From positions 62,001-126,000 of the forward strand of contig NZ_JAMXBE010000015.1 in the NCBI RefSeq assembly GCF_024704835.1: DNA of 64,000 nt, in the 5' to 3' direction. The DNA is from Parapedobacter tibetensis. Lineage in GTDB: Bacteria > Bacteroidota > Bacteroidia > Sphingobacteriales > Sphingobacteriaceae. Under the pieces are notes generated by a model. The model saw nothing but the letters and a program-made list of their open reading frames with translations, did not search any database and was not told the DNA's origin. Positions 54,453 to 63,051 of the stretch are shown one piece after another (position 1 is the first letter of the stretch; each line of letters starts with the position of its first letter). The translations under genes and the position numbers were made by a program.

Positions 54453-55367
54453 ATGGAACCTCTGAAATACGATATCTGCTGCATCGGACATGTGACCAAG
54501 GACCGGGTTATCACGCCAAATGCATCTGCGCATATGCCCGGTGGTACCGCCCATTATTTTTCGAATGCATTGGCGCAATTGGATGTGACCTTTTCATTGA
54601 TTACTTCACTGGCAACGCATGACCGCTTTCTGCTTGATGATACAAGCCAACGGGTACCCTCAATTACGATTATACCGACTAAGCGTACACACTATTTCGA
54701 AAACCGCTATTCGGACAATCCCGACCACCGAACACAGCGTGTACTCAGCCAGAGCGATCCGTTTTATTTGAGCGCCCTACCCGATCTGGAAGCGTCGATA
54801 TACCATTTCGGTCCTTTGCTTGCCCAAGACATCCCCGTCGATATGATAAAGGCCGCATCTGAAAAAGGAATCGTATCTTTGGATATTCAAGGATATCTCC
54901 GGGAAGTAAGGGCGGGCAAAGTCTACTATACCGACTGGAAGGATAAATACGATGTGTTGCCCTATATAGACATCCTTAAAGCCAACTATGAAGAGGCACG
55001 AATACTTACCGGTAGGAAGAAACTCAAGGACAGCATGAAGGCCCTTGCAGACTGGGGGGTAAAAGAAGCAATTATCACGTTGGGGAGTAACGGATCCATT
55101 ATTTATTCCAACGGAATATACCATTGCATACCCGCCTACTCGCCCCAGAACGCCTTGGATGCCACCGGGTGTGGAGATACCTATATGGCGGGTTACCTGT
55201 ACCAGAAGATCAAAGGAGCAAGCATCCAGGAAGCCGGAGTATTCGGAGCGGCTATGGCTACCCTGAAAATTGACCGATATGGTCCTTTTATCGGAAATGA
55301 GAACGATGTAAAGGCCGTAATCGGCAAGGCACAAACAATAGCACACTCCAGTCATGTATTGCTATGA
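54453..55367 (+). CDS. PfkB-family kinase, possibly myo-inositol kinase-like
   Basis: 304 residues from the ATG at 54453, one base after the HAD stop; a longer frame inside the HAD gene is not coding. N-terminal 'YDICCIGHVTKDRVITPNASAHMPGGTAHYFSNAL' (substrate-binding Gly-Gly) and C-terminal 'NALDATGCGDTYMAGYLY' with catalytic Asp242 and the anion-hole Gly-x-Gly-Asp. The middle 'THYFENRYSDNPDHRTQRVLSQSDP' recalls plant myo-inositol kinase, a PfkB enzyme, more than ribokinase or fructokinase. It could phosphorylate free inositol, from salvage or from the HAD enzyme, to feed CDP-inositol synthesis. The substrate is inference. Confidence 0.85.
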   Translation: MEPLKYDICCIGHVTKDRVITPNASAHMPGGTAHYFSNALAQLDVTFSLITSLATHDRFLLDDTSQRVPSITIIPTKRTHYFENRYSDNPDHRTQRVLSQSDPFYLSALPDLEASIYHFGPLLAQDIPVDMIKAASEKGIVSLDIQGYLREVRAGKVYYTDWKDKYDVLPYIDILKANYEEARILTGRKKLKDSMKALADWGVKEAIITLGSNGSIIYSNGIYHCIPAYSPQNALDATGCGDTYMAGYLYQKIKGASIQEAGVFGAAMATLKIDRYGPFIGNENDVKAVIGKAQTIAHSSHVLL

Positions 55368-55951
55368 TGCGATTGATTTTTATACAGATATTTTTCAGTT
55401 TGCTGATATCACTCATGTGTTTTTCGGCGCAAGCGAGCACGGCTTACTTTCCGCTATCCTGCCTAAGTGATACGTTGGAACGCAATGCATTTCCAACACC
55501 CAAAGACATAAAAAACCTGTTATTTTATATCCAACGCGACCCCAATACCAATACCGTTTGCTACACGCTCAATGTCGATGAAAAAGGATACGTAAATAGC
55601 CCCAGTCCGGTCAATGCCTTTTGGATACGTTACCCAGAAGGAGGCCAACATAAATCGCTTAATTTTATCCAACGTACCTTTGCGTACGGAATAGAGGTGA
55701 AAACAAAATCATCGGACCAATACGAACTGCGTTCGGTGGCATACGACAAGATGGCGCTTTACCTAAGAAAAGACAAACAGGGCGATTACCACATATATAC
55801 CCAAATCAATCATAAAGAATGCATACTTCATCGCATTTTCATCCGTATTGATGGAGGCTCGATGTGGTCGCCCAATGTGCTGTATATTGAGCTGAGCGGT
55901 ACGGATACAACCACCGGAAAAGACAGTATAGAACGGATAAAAATTTCGTGA
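55364..55951 (+). CDS. DUF4833-like secreted protein
   Basis: 195 residues with a signal peptide ('FFSLLISLMCFSAQAS', cleavage near residue 25). The body has 'DIKNLLFYIQRDPNTNTVCYTLNVDEKGYVNSPSPVNAFWIRYPEGGQ' and 'IQRTFAYGIEV', the pattern of DUF4833 ('lfyiqRs.n.n.v.Y..n....G..n...Pv..yWi.y.e.G'). Function unknown. The start overlaps the kinase stop (ATGA), and the hydroxylase gene starts 3 bases after it ends, so it belongs to the lipid operon. It probably acts on or binds a lipid in the periplasm; this is a guess from context. Confidence 0.82.
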   Translation: MMRLIFIQIFFSLLISLMCFSAQASTAYFPLSCLSDTLERNAFPTPKDIKNLLFYIQRDPNTNTVCYTLNVDEKGYVNSPSPVNAFWIRYPEGGQHKSLNFIQRTFAYGIEVKTKSSDQYELRSVAYDKMALYLRKDKQGDYHIYTQINHKECILHRIFIRIDGGSMWSPNVLYIELSGTDTTTGKDSIERIKIS

Positions 55952-55954
55952 ACC

Positions 55955-56605
55955 ATGGCAAAGAAAAATTATGTTTCAAATTCCACGGAATCATCCAGGA
56001 TGTTTGAGAATGATTTCCTGGAATCGCTCACTAAAGTACATTTCAGTATACCATTGCTCATCTATATCCCAGTAATTATCTACTTCTCGTGGAAATCACT
56101 TGGCCCCGGGGAAATGGACATCATCATATTCATCGGCTACTTTCTCTTAGGGCTTTTCATTTGGACGCTCTCAAAATACATCCTGCACCGGTTTGTGTTC
56201 CATTTCAAGCCGAAGGGGAAGATCATGGAACGGATTCATTTTATTTTTCACGGTGTACACCATGATTATCCGAAAGACCGGCTTAGACTAGTAATGCCTC
56301 CATCAGCTAGTATACCCATGGCAATCATCATCTACTTTTTTTTCCGATTGTTTTTTGACCCCAGCTCCTTGGGCGCCTTCTTCCCGGGCTTTATCATGGG
56401 GTATCTTTTTTATGACATGAATCATTATGCTATCCATCATGCCAATTTCAAAAGCGGTATTTGGAAAAAGATAAAGCAACACCACATGTTGCACTATTAC
56501 TCCGAACCCGAAAAAGGATTTGGAGTAAGTTCTGCTTTATGGGATAAAGTATTCGGATCCGATTTTAAACAGCAAAAGAAAAAAACGAAACCGAATGTTG
56601 ACTAA
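55955..56605 (+). CDS. Fatty-acid-hydroxylase-superfamily membrane enzyme, FA2H/Scs7-like
   Basis: 216 residues, four membrane segments and the di-iron histidine boxes of the sterol-desaturase/fatty-acid-hydroxylase superfamily: 'HRFVFHFKPK', 'HFIFHGVHHDYPKD', 'NHYAIHHANF' and 'QHHMLHYYSEPEKGFGVSS'. The 'HG.HHd.P.d..RLv.PP' block is characteristic of ceramide 2-hydroxylases of the Scs7/FA2H group (without a cytochrome-b5 domain here). Sphingolipids of Sphingobacteriaceae often carry 2-hydroxy fatty acids, so it most likely hydroxylates the N-acyl chain of ceramide. It ends the enzyme part of the cluster, 21 bases before a regulator gene. Confidence 0.88.
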   Translation: MAKKNYVSNSTESSRMFENDFLESLTKVHFSIPLLIYIPVIIYFSWKSLGPGEMDIIIFIGYFLLGLFIWTLSKYILHRFVFHFKPKGKIMERIHFIFHGVHHDYPKDRLRLVMPPSASIPMAIIIYFFFRLFFDPSSLGAFFPGFIMGYLFYDMNHYAIHHANFKSGIWKKIKQHHMLHYYSEPEKGFGVSSALWDKVFGSDFKQQKKKTKPNVD

Positions 56606-56626
56606 ATTAACTTAAGAAATACTGAC

Positions 56627-57583
56627 ATGGAATCAGGGTATTCACTTCATCAAATTGAGCAATTACTGACAGAAAGCCTTCGCGAACACGAAATAGCGGT
56701 GATTAAATTGAGCAACAACGAACATACCCACCAGCCATTTGATGAATCCATCTGTAGCATTCTTGAACATAAATCAGATCTCTTCTTTATCGCGTTGGTG
56801 CTTGAAGGTGAAGCCACGTTGAACGTCAACTTTCAGCAATATACGTTTAGCAAAAATGACATGATTATTGCGCTATCCGATGCTGCCAAACGCTTGCGGT
56901 CTATCAAAAGTACAGCGGTTATCCAGTTGGTGGTATTCAATTCGGGACTACCGCTCAAACTCAACACTCCCGAATATTTTCTGGACTATGCCCAATATTA
57001 TTTTTCATCTGAATTCAAACCCATCTGGAATCTCTCCCATGAGGAGGCCGACAACCTAAAAATGGTGATTAATCAATTACAGCGGTATATCACTGTTGCA
57101 AACAAGAAACTCTTCGGGAAGAATCTTTTAAACGGCATGTTCAACGTATTTCTATATGAACTGGGTTCCCTAGCCGCAAGTTATGCCCCGCCCCTGCTCG
57201 TCCAATCCTCACGCAAAAAGCAGCTGTTTCTCAATTTCTACCGGATGGCTAAAAAAAATTTCAAACAGTATCGCAAAATATCGTTTTACGCTGGGCGATT
57301 ATTTGTCACGCCAAAATACTTGTCTGAGATTGTCAAAGAATATAGTGGAAATACAGCAGGACAGTTGATTGATTCCTTCGTGATAAGGGAAGCAAGGTCT
57401 TTATTGGCAATGCCGGATTTAACCATCTCTCAGGTTGCTGATATACTGCATTTCAGCGATTCATCTTTTTTTGGAAAGTATTTCAAACGGCATACAGGAG
57501 TATCTCCAAAAGGTTACCGGGAACAAAAAGGACAGATTACTTTATTAATACCTAATGATGAGTTATTAAGCTCCAAAGCCTGA
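56627..57583 (+). CDS. AraC-family transcriptional regulator
   Basis: 318 residues. An N-terminal cupin-like half ('FIALVLEGEATLNVNFQQYTFSKNDMIIAL') and a C-terminal AraC domain: 'FKQYRKISFYAGRLFVTPKYLSEIVKEYSGNTAGQLIDSFVIREARSLLAMPDLTISQVADILHFSDSSFFGKYFKRHTGVSPKGYRE'. This agrees fully with the family (two helix-turn-helix units and 'GvSP.gYR'). It lies 21 bases after the hydroxylase, apparently the last gene of the lipid operon, and may control it or the following gene with its own promoter at 57735-57763. The inducer is unknown. Confidence 0.9.
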   Translation: MESGYSLHQIEQLLTESLREHEIAVIKLSNNEHTHQPFDESICSILEHKSDLFFIALVLEGEATLNVNFQQYTFSKNDMIIALSDAAKRLRSIKSTAVIQLVVFNSGLPLKLNTPEYFLDYAQYYFSSEFKPIWNLSHEEADNLKMVINQLQRYITVANKKLFGKNLLNGMFNVFLYELGSLAASYAPPLLVQSSRKKQLFLNFYRMAKKNFKQYRKISFYAGRLFVTPKYLSEIVKEYSGNTAGQLIDSFVIREARSLLAMPDLTISQVADILHFSDSSFFGKYFKRHTGVSPKGYREQKGQITLLIPNDELLSSKA

Positions 57584-57734
57584 TAACGATGACAAATTCA
57601 AATTAGCCGAAGACGTAAGATGATGTGTAGGAATAATTAGCACGAAAGAAGCTGAAATTCACTGCAATAAAAATTATTTATCAATGAATTGTAATTTATT
57701 GGTCATTATTCTCGTCTACTTAAAATAATGTTGG

Positions 57735-57763
57735 TTGGGTGGTGGAAATATTCCATATATTTG
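57735..57763 (+). promoter_or_regulatory. -33/-7 promoter of the second HAD-like gene
   Basis: TTG (57735-57737), 18 bases, TATATTTG (57756-57763), which matches the Bacteroidetes -7 box, 57 bases upstream of the ATG at 57821. The long leader is AT-rich and lacks a hairpin. Confidence 0.6.
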
Positions 57764-57820
57764 ACTTATTAAATTAAAAAGTCAAAGAGTCTGTTAGTTA
57801 GATTTAACAATTTGGCAGCT

Positions 57821-58552
57821 ATGCAAACAAGAGGAATTTTATTGAATTACGAAGGCACCATTGACACGAATGGGCAACATTGGGGGGCCATACTTTGGCA
57901 TAAGTTCCAAAAACACATCATCGGCCTGGACAAATCATTGTTCAACAGGGCATACGCCTATTCAGAGAACGTTTTAGCATCGGATGAAGTCATTAAACCT
58001 ACCCATGTTTTCTTAGACGTGCTCGTCCATAAGATTACTCAACAATTCGATTATTTATCGGAGCAGGGATATAGCTTGGATTATGCGAAGGTGCATACCA
58101 TTGCAAGGGAATGCAATAATTTGGCACTCCGTACATTAAGAAAAACTAAGAACATTTTGGAAAGCTTATCCAGCACGTTTCCCATCGTATTGGTATCCAA
58201 TTTTTATGGCAACCTCAACGCTGTTCTTTCTGAATTTGGCATTAAACAGTATTTCGCTGATGTAGTGGAATCAGGTACCTCTAACATGAATTTCAATACG
58301 GAGATTTACGAAAAAGGGGTCAGCCGTTTAGGATATCCACCGGAAGAATGTGTGGCTGTTGGCGATTCATATAACAGGGATATTTTACCGTCAAAGGCAG
58401 TAGGTTGCAAGACCATCTGGCTCAATGTGATGGGCTGGGAAGAATGGGGGATTGATGAGCTGGAAATATCTGATGCCGAAATCGGGGATTTTAGCCAATT
58501 GCCTGGATTGCTGGAAAACTGGCAAGCACAGCCAACTGTTGTCAGTCTGTAA
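57821..58552 (+). CDS. HAD-like protein without catalytic aspartate, paralogue of 53741-54451
   Basis: 243 residues from the ATG at 57821. It aligns with the HAD protein at 53741 over its full length and shares 'DTNGQHWGAILW', 'VLVSNFYGNLNAVLSEFGI', 'VGDSYNRDI' and 'GCKTIWLNVMGWEEWGIDELEI'. Yet the motif-I nucleophile is Asn9 ('LLNYEGTIDT') and the motif-III lysine is lost ('GTSNMNFNTEIY' against 'VVGVRKPDPEIY'). Motifs II and IV are kept. It is therefore probably a non-catalytic pseudo-phosphatase that binds the same ligand or the active paralogue. It has its own promoter. It could be a degraded duplicate, though the frame is intact. Confidence 0.85.
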   Translation: MQTRGILLNYEGTIDTNGQHWGAILWHKFQKHIIGLDKSLFNRAYAYSENVLASDEVIKPTHVFLDVLVHKITQQFDYLSEQGYSLDYAKVHTIARECNNLALRTLRKTKNILESLSSTFPIVLVSNFYGNLNAVLSEFGIKQYFADVVESGTSNMNFNTEIYEKGVSRLGYPPEECVAVGDSYNRDILPSKAVGCKTIWLNVMGWEEWGIDELEISDAEIGDFSQLPGLLENWQAQPTVVSL

Positions 58553-58643
58553 AAGGACCAATTCTAATAGGTACTTAAACTCAAAAACTCATTGACATCT
58601 GAGCAAAAATATGCATATTGGCGCGTCGAAACACGCCTAATAT

Positions 58644-59489
58644 ATGCAAGTAAAAAAATATTCCGGTGAACTGGTTGAATTTGACATAAACCGTTTAAAG
58701 GGCTCCCTATCCAAATCCGGTGCCTCATCCGATGTGGTGGATGACGTATGGGAAACGATGAAACCATTCCTCTACGAGGGGATGACCACCCGCGACCTCT
58801 ATAAACTAGCTTTCCGGTTGCTGAAAAGAGAATCCAATTCTTTCGCTGCCCGTTATAGTTTGAAACGAGCACTCCGCGATCTCGGGCCCGCTGGCTATTT
58901 TTTCGAAAAATGGGTAGCCAAGCTTTTTGAGCACGTACATTACAATACCGTCACCAGTCAAATGCTTACAGGCAACTCTGTAACCCATGAAGTGGATGTA
59001 GTGGCGCAAAAAGATGATGAGTTATTATTAGTAGAATGCAAATTCCGGAATACGGAAGATGCCAAAATCACAGTTACCACACCTATGTATTTCTTATCGC
59101 GGGTGAATGATTTTGAAGGTCTCGAATTTACCTTTTTCGACAAGCGAATACATTTCACAGCTGGCTGGTTGGTCACCAACGCCTATATGACCACGGATTC
59201 CATCCGCTTTTCCCAGTATTATGGTATCAACCTCCTTGCTTGGAACTATCCCAGTGAAAGCAGCATCAAACGCCGTGTGGATAATGCAGGCCTATATCCC
59301 ATCACCTGTCTTACCACTATTGTGAAAGCTGAGAAGGATAAACTCTTGGCTCAGGGATGCATATTGGTAAAAGATATTCTCGATGACAATACGCAATTGG
59401 ATTCACTGGGTTGTGCTCCAAGGAAGAAAAAAAGAATTATACAAGAAGCAACTGAATTGGTTAATGACACAAGTAATAGAACAGCATGA
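58644..59489 (+). CDS. ATP-cone plus PD-(D/E)xK nuclease-like protein
   Basis: 281 residues. The N-terminal 85 residues are an ATP-cone ('MQVKKYSGELVEFDINRLKGSLSKSGASSDVVDDVWETM'), as in NrdR and ribonucleotide reductases. Next comes a Mrr-type endonuclease-like core: 'GYFFEKWVAKLFEHVHYNTV', 'VTHEVDVVAQKDDELLLVECKF' with Asp and Glu-x-Lys in the catalytic spacing, and 'FTAGWLVTNAYMTTDSIRFSQYYGINLLAW'. The C-terminus is basic. Such fusions are probably nucleotide-responsive nucleases or restriction-like effectors. It overlaps the LOG gene by four bases (ATGA), so both are made together. The role is unknown. Confidence 0.85.
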   Translation: MQVKKYSGELVEFDINRLKGSLSKSGASSDVVDDVWETMKPFLYEGMTTRDLYKLAFRLLKRESNSFAARYSLKRALRDLGPAGYFFEKWVAKLFEHVHYNTVTSQMLTGNSVTHEVDVVAQKDDELLLVECKFRNTEDAKITVTTPMYFLSRVNDFEGLEFTFFDKRIHFTAGWLVTNAYMTTDSIRFSQYYGINLLAWNYPSESSIKRRVDNAGLYPITCLTTIVKAEKDKLLAQGCILVKDILDDNTQLDSLGCAPRKKKRIIQEATELVNDTSNRTA

Positions 59490-60229
59490 GTAACGCATTT
59501 TACAATGAGGAAAGGAAGTTCCTAAATGGAGCACGTGCCCGATGGAAAGAATTCAAATACGTAGGTGGGGTGGTGATGCAATTCCTCAAAGGATTCAGAA
59601 ACCTGCATTTCATTGGCCCGTGCGTTACCGTGTTTGGTTCGGCACGTTTCAAGGAAGACCATCCATATTATGAATTGGCCCGTGAAGTATCGGCTGAAAT
59701 CGCCAAACTCGGTTTCACGGTCATGACTGGAGGCGGCCCGGGCATTATGGAGGCTGCCAACCGCGGAGCCAAGGAGGCCGGCGGACTATCCGTGGGATGC
59801 AACATCCTGCTTCCTCATGAACAAAAACATAACCCCTACCTCGACCGGTATGTCACGATGGAATACTTCTTCGTCCGTAAGGAACTCCTTCGTAAATACT
59901 CGTTTGCGTTTGTGGTACTACCGGGTGGTTTCGGAACATTGGATGAGTTTTTTGAAACGCTCACACTCATTCAGACAGGAAAAATCGACCGGTTTCCCAT
60001 CGTGGTGATGGGTGTGGGGTACCATCAGGAAATCATTGCTCATGTACAGCGTATGATGGACGAGGAAACCATTAGTCCTGACGACATGGACCTTTTACTC
60101 TTTACCGATTCCGTGGAAGAAGTGATGGCCCATATCCGTAAACATGCCGAAGGCTCGCCCAGCGTCAAGCTCGAACCACCACGCAAAGCCAGCTGGCTAT
60201 TAGGCGAACGGAAACTGAAAAGAGCATGA
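59486..60229 (+). CDS. LOG-family (TIGR00730) nucleotide 5'-monophosphate phosphoribohydrolase
   Basis: 247 residues, Rossmann-like. 'TVFGSARFKEDHPYYELAREVSAEIAKLGFTVMTGGGPGIMEAANRGAKEAGGLSVGCNI' and 'YSFAFVVLPGGFGTLDEFFETLTLIQTGKI' give the family's PGGxGTxxE motif and catalytic Arg/Glu region. LOG-type enzymes release a base from nucleoside 5'-monophosphates, as in cytokinin activation. Larger bacterial members such as PpnN degrade purine and pyrimidine nucleotides. It overlaps the ATP-cone nuclease-like gene. Coupling of a nucleotide-binding cone with a nucleotide hydrolase suggests a shared role in nucleotide stress; that is inference. Confidence 0.9.
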   Translation: MSNAFYNEERKFLNGARARWKEFKYVGGVVMQFLKGFRNLHFIGPCVTVFGSARFKEDHPYYELAREVSAEIAKLGFTVMTGGGPGIMEAANRGAKEAGGLSVGCNILLPHEQKHNPYLDRYVTMEYFFVRKELLRKYSFAFVVLPGGFGTLDEFFETLTLIQTGKIDRFPIVVMGVGYHQEIIAHVQRMMDEETISPDDMDLLLFTDSVEEVMAHIRKHAEGSPSVKLEPPRKASWLLGERKLKRA

Positions 60230-60284
60230 CGATGGCTATCGTATAATCTCTTGCTGCTTCGCGGGAGTCTTCATATTACGTTCT

Positions 60285-62066
60285 TTATTCCAGCCCAAGG
60301 TTAAATTCTTTCCTCAACATATCGAGCGCTGGATTCTTTGCTGCCATGGCCTGATATTTCTCCTGCGCCGTGTACGGTTTGCGCGCAACGTCTTTGGCTA
60401 GTTGTATAGGTATAATATCTATGGAAAAATTACGGAGTTTCCTCCGTAATTCATTGAGGATATCGATCTTGGAAGTGCTCAACAAATCTTGCTGAATAGG
60501 ATTCTCTACCACTACCCCAATCTGAAAATCTGGCAACAATTGAGGAGCATTGGCTGTCATCAGGGTAAACAGGTTGATTTTGTTTCCCGCTTTCAATTGA
60601 TTGGCAAATGCATGCCATTCCCTTAGTAAATCATCGTGGCTAAACGGTTCACGTTCTTCTCCATTCAATAATTTGGGTTCGTCCGGTTCCGTATCTTCCT
60701 GCTTTTCATCAAAAATCTTATTCAAATCGGGAATGACATTGCCCAGTTTCACCTCACCCCATGAGCGGGTTTTGGGTTTATCCGCAGTTGTGAGCACTGG
60801 CGATGACACCGCTTCAATGGGCGCCGTTTCCCGCTCTTCATGTTTTATCGGATTGTTGATTATATGTTCACTAGGGGTTGCGGCAATTGCTACAATTGCC
60901 GATTCATTAGGCTTTTTTTTTTCCACCTGCCCCTGTACGGGCTCAGCGATTCCGTGTTTTGCCAATTGTACGGCAGCAGCAATGTGGCACATTTTCAGCA
61001 GCGCCAATTCCACTTGTAGACGTTGGTTCTTACTTGTGCGGTAGTTGATTTCACATTGGTTGGCGATATTGAGTGCCGAGAGCAGCAGACCAGCCGAAAC
61101 CTCTTGCGATTGCTGCAGGTAACGTTGACGGATGGTGTCGCTCGTATCTAGCAATTTCAGCGTGGCTGGTTCTTTCGCCACCAACAAATCGCGGAAGTGT
61201 GCCCCTAGCCCGCCAATGAAATGGTTGCCATCAAACCCATGAGCCAACAGTTCATCAAGGATAAGCAAGGCCGATGCTGAATCTTCATTGATAATGGCGT
61301 CTGTAAGCCGGAAATAATAATCATAGTCAAGAATATTGAGGTTGTCGATAACCGCTTGGTAGTTTACCGCCTTATTGGAAAAACTCACGATCTGGTCAAA
61401 CATGGACAGCGCATCGCGCAACCCTCCATCGGCTTTCTGCGCAATGATATGTAACCCATCGGCATCATGGGCCACCCCTTCTTTCGTAGCGATGGCAGCC
61501 AAGTGGCTAGCCATATCCGCTACCTTGATGCGGTTGAAATCAAAAATCTGACACCGAGAAAGGATGGTGGGCAGGATTTTATGCTTTTCTGTGGTCGCCA
61601 AGATGAATATCGCATAGGAAGGAGGTTCCTCAAGCGTCTTCAGGAATGCGTTGAACGCTTGCTGTGACAGCATGTGCACCTCATCGATGATGTATATCTT
61701 ATACTTGCCAGTCTGGGGCGGTATGCGCACTTGATCAATCAGGTTACGGATATCGTCCACTGAATTATTAGACGCCGCATCCAGCTCATGGATGCTGAAG
61801 GAATTGCCATTTTGGAACGATTTGCAGCTGTCGCATTGCCCGCAGGCCTCTATATGATCCGTAAGATGCTCGCAATTGATGGTCTTGGCCAAAATACGGG
61901 CACAAGTGGTTTTCCCCACGCCACGGGGACCGCAGAACAAGAACGCCTGGGCAAGCTGCTTGTTTTTAATGGCGTTTTTGAGGGTAACGGTGATATGCTG
62001 CTGGCCAACCACCGTATCAAACGTGGCTGGGCGGTATTTACGAGCCGAAACGATAAAATTGTCCAT
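60285..62066 (-). CDS. dnaX: DNA polymerase III subunit gamma/tau
   Basis: 593 residues. Walker A 'GPRGVGKTT' (residues 46-54), a four-Cys zinc module (Cys65, Cys75, Cys78, Cys81), 'YIIDEVHMLSQQAFNAFLKTLEEPP' with Walker B, sensor 'ATTEKHKILPTILSRCQIFDF', then domain III to about residue 380, a low-complexity linker, and a tau-type C-terminal domain. It loads the sliding clamp and links the replicase to the helicase. The length is typical for Bacteroidetes. It stands alone on the minus strand between a plus-strand LOG gene and the ECF sigma factor gene. Confidence 0.95.
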   Translation of the reverse strand: MDNFIVSARKYRPATFDTVVGQQHITVTLKNAIKNKQLAQAFLFCGPRGVGKTTCARILAKTINCEHLTDHIEACGQCDSCKSFQNGNSFSIHELDAASNNSVDDIRNLIDQVRIPPQTGKYKIYIIDEVHMLSQQAFNAFLKTLEEPPSYAIFILATTEKHKILPTILSRCQIFDFNRIKVADMASHLAAIATKEGVAHDADGLHIIAQKADGGLRDALSMFDQIVSFSNKAVNYQAVIDNLNILDYDYYFRLTDAIINEDSASALLILDELLAHGFDGNHFIGGLGAHFRDLLVAKEPATLKLLDTSDTIRQRYLQQSQEVSAGLLLSALNIANQCEINYRTSKNQRLQVELALLKMCHIAAAVQLAKHGIAEPVQGQVEKKKPNESAIVAIAATPSEHIINNPIKHEERETAPIEAVSSPVLTTADKPKTRSWGEVKLGNVIPDLNKIFDEKQEDTEPDEPKLLNGEEREPFSHDDLLREWHAFANQLKAGNKINLFTLMTANAPQLLPDFQIGVVVENPIQQDLLSTSKIDILNELRRKLRNFSIDIIPIQLAKDVARKPYTAQEKYQAMAAKNPALDMLRKEFNLGLE

Positions 62067-62231
62067 CGGTACGAAGATAGGGATTTCATTCGTAAATCAA
62101 TCGTTGCGCAGCGCAAACGCATTTAAAAAGTTTCAAGCAAAGCGGAATATAAGTCCTGCCCTTGAACGGAATTAGTGATCAATAATTTTTAGGAAGGTAC
62201 AGGTTGTATTCACTGATTGTAACTCGAGGTA

Positions 62232-62819
62232 TCACATTACTACATCTATAAAAATGAGTAGTGTTAAGTACGGTATGTATTCCTCATCGATTTTGAGGCG
62301 CAGGTATTTTAACGAGTTATGGATCTGTTTCTTTACGGTTTGATCGGAAATATGGAGCCGTTCGGCAATTTCTTTATAGGAAAGGTGTTCCTTGCGGCTC
62401 AGCACAAATACTTCCCTCATCCGTTCAGGAAGCTTCTCGATTTCGGCATCCAACAGGTTGGATAAATCCTTGGCACCTATCACTTGTTCGGAACTGGCAA
62501 TCGCTTCCCCATAGAACTGGGTAAGCCTGTCCTCCACTTGAGCGCGCTTGAGATTCGCTCGGAACCGCTTAAACGCGAGATTGCGGGCCATGATAAACAG
62601 GTAAGCTTTAATAGACCTCACCCCTTCCAAACGACCTTGCAATTCCCAAAAAACCACAAACGTTTCTTGAACGATATCAGCAGTATCATCCGCATCAGGA
62701 AGGATACGAATGATATACTTGAAAATCGACTCCCAATATTCATCATATATATCGGAAAATACCGATTCATCACCAACTTTAAGCCGGTTTAAACGGATGC
62801 GGTCTTTTTCCTTAGCCAT
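62232..62819 (-). CDS. ECF-type RNA polymerase sigma factor
   Basis: 195 residues. Region 2: 'YDEYWESIFKYIIRILPDADDTADIVQETFVVFWELQGRLEGVRSIKAYLFIMARNLAFKRFR'. Region 4: 'LSNLLDAEIEKLPERMREVFVLSRKEHLSYKEIAERLHISDQTVKKQIHNSLKYLRLKI'. This is the FecI-like group of Bacteroidetes, which normally partners an anti-sigma factor of the FecR type with a SusC/SusD receptor. Here no FecR or receptor gene is next to it: dnaX follows downstream. The trailing hydrophobic 'YLTLLIFIDVVM' is typical of this group. Targets are unknown. Confidence 0.93.
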   Translation of the reverse strand: MAKEKDRIRLNRLKVGDESVFSDIYDEYWESIFKYIIRILPDADDTADIVQETFVVFWELQGRLEGVRSIKAYLFIMARNLAFKRFRANLKRAQVEDRLTQFYGEAIASSEQVIGAKDLSNLLDAEIEKLPERMREVFVLSRKEHLSYKEIAERLHISDQTVKKQIHNSLKYLRLKIDEEYIPYLTLLIFIDVVM

Positions 62820-63051
62820 AGGGGTATTGTGTGGATATTAATTGGTTTTCCTTATGCAATAATACAAATTTTTGACCATCAAACAAAGAAGGTATAGTTG
62901 CTGTAGTGACCAGTAAAACAATTTGTAACATCAGAAGCGACCCGCATAACAAAGCGGGAATTGAAATTGAGGTTTGCGTTAAGTAAATTTCTAGTTGTTT
63001 TTCGGGAATTCTGATATTTAATTTTAAGTTTGCTTGCATAAAAAAAGTTTT

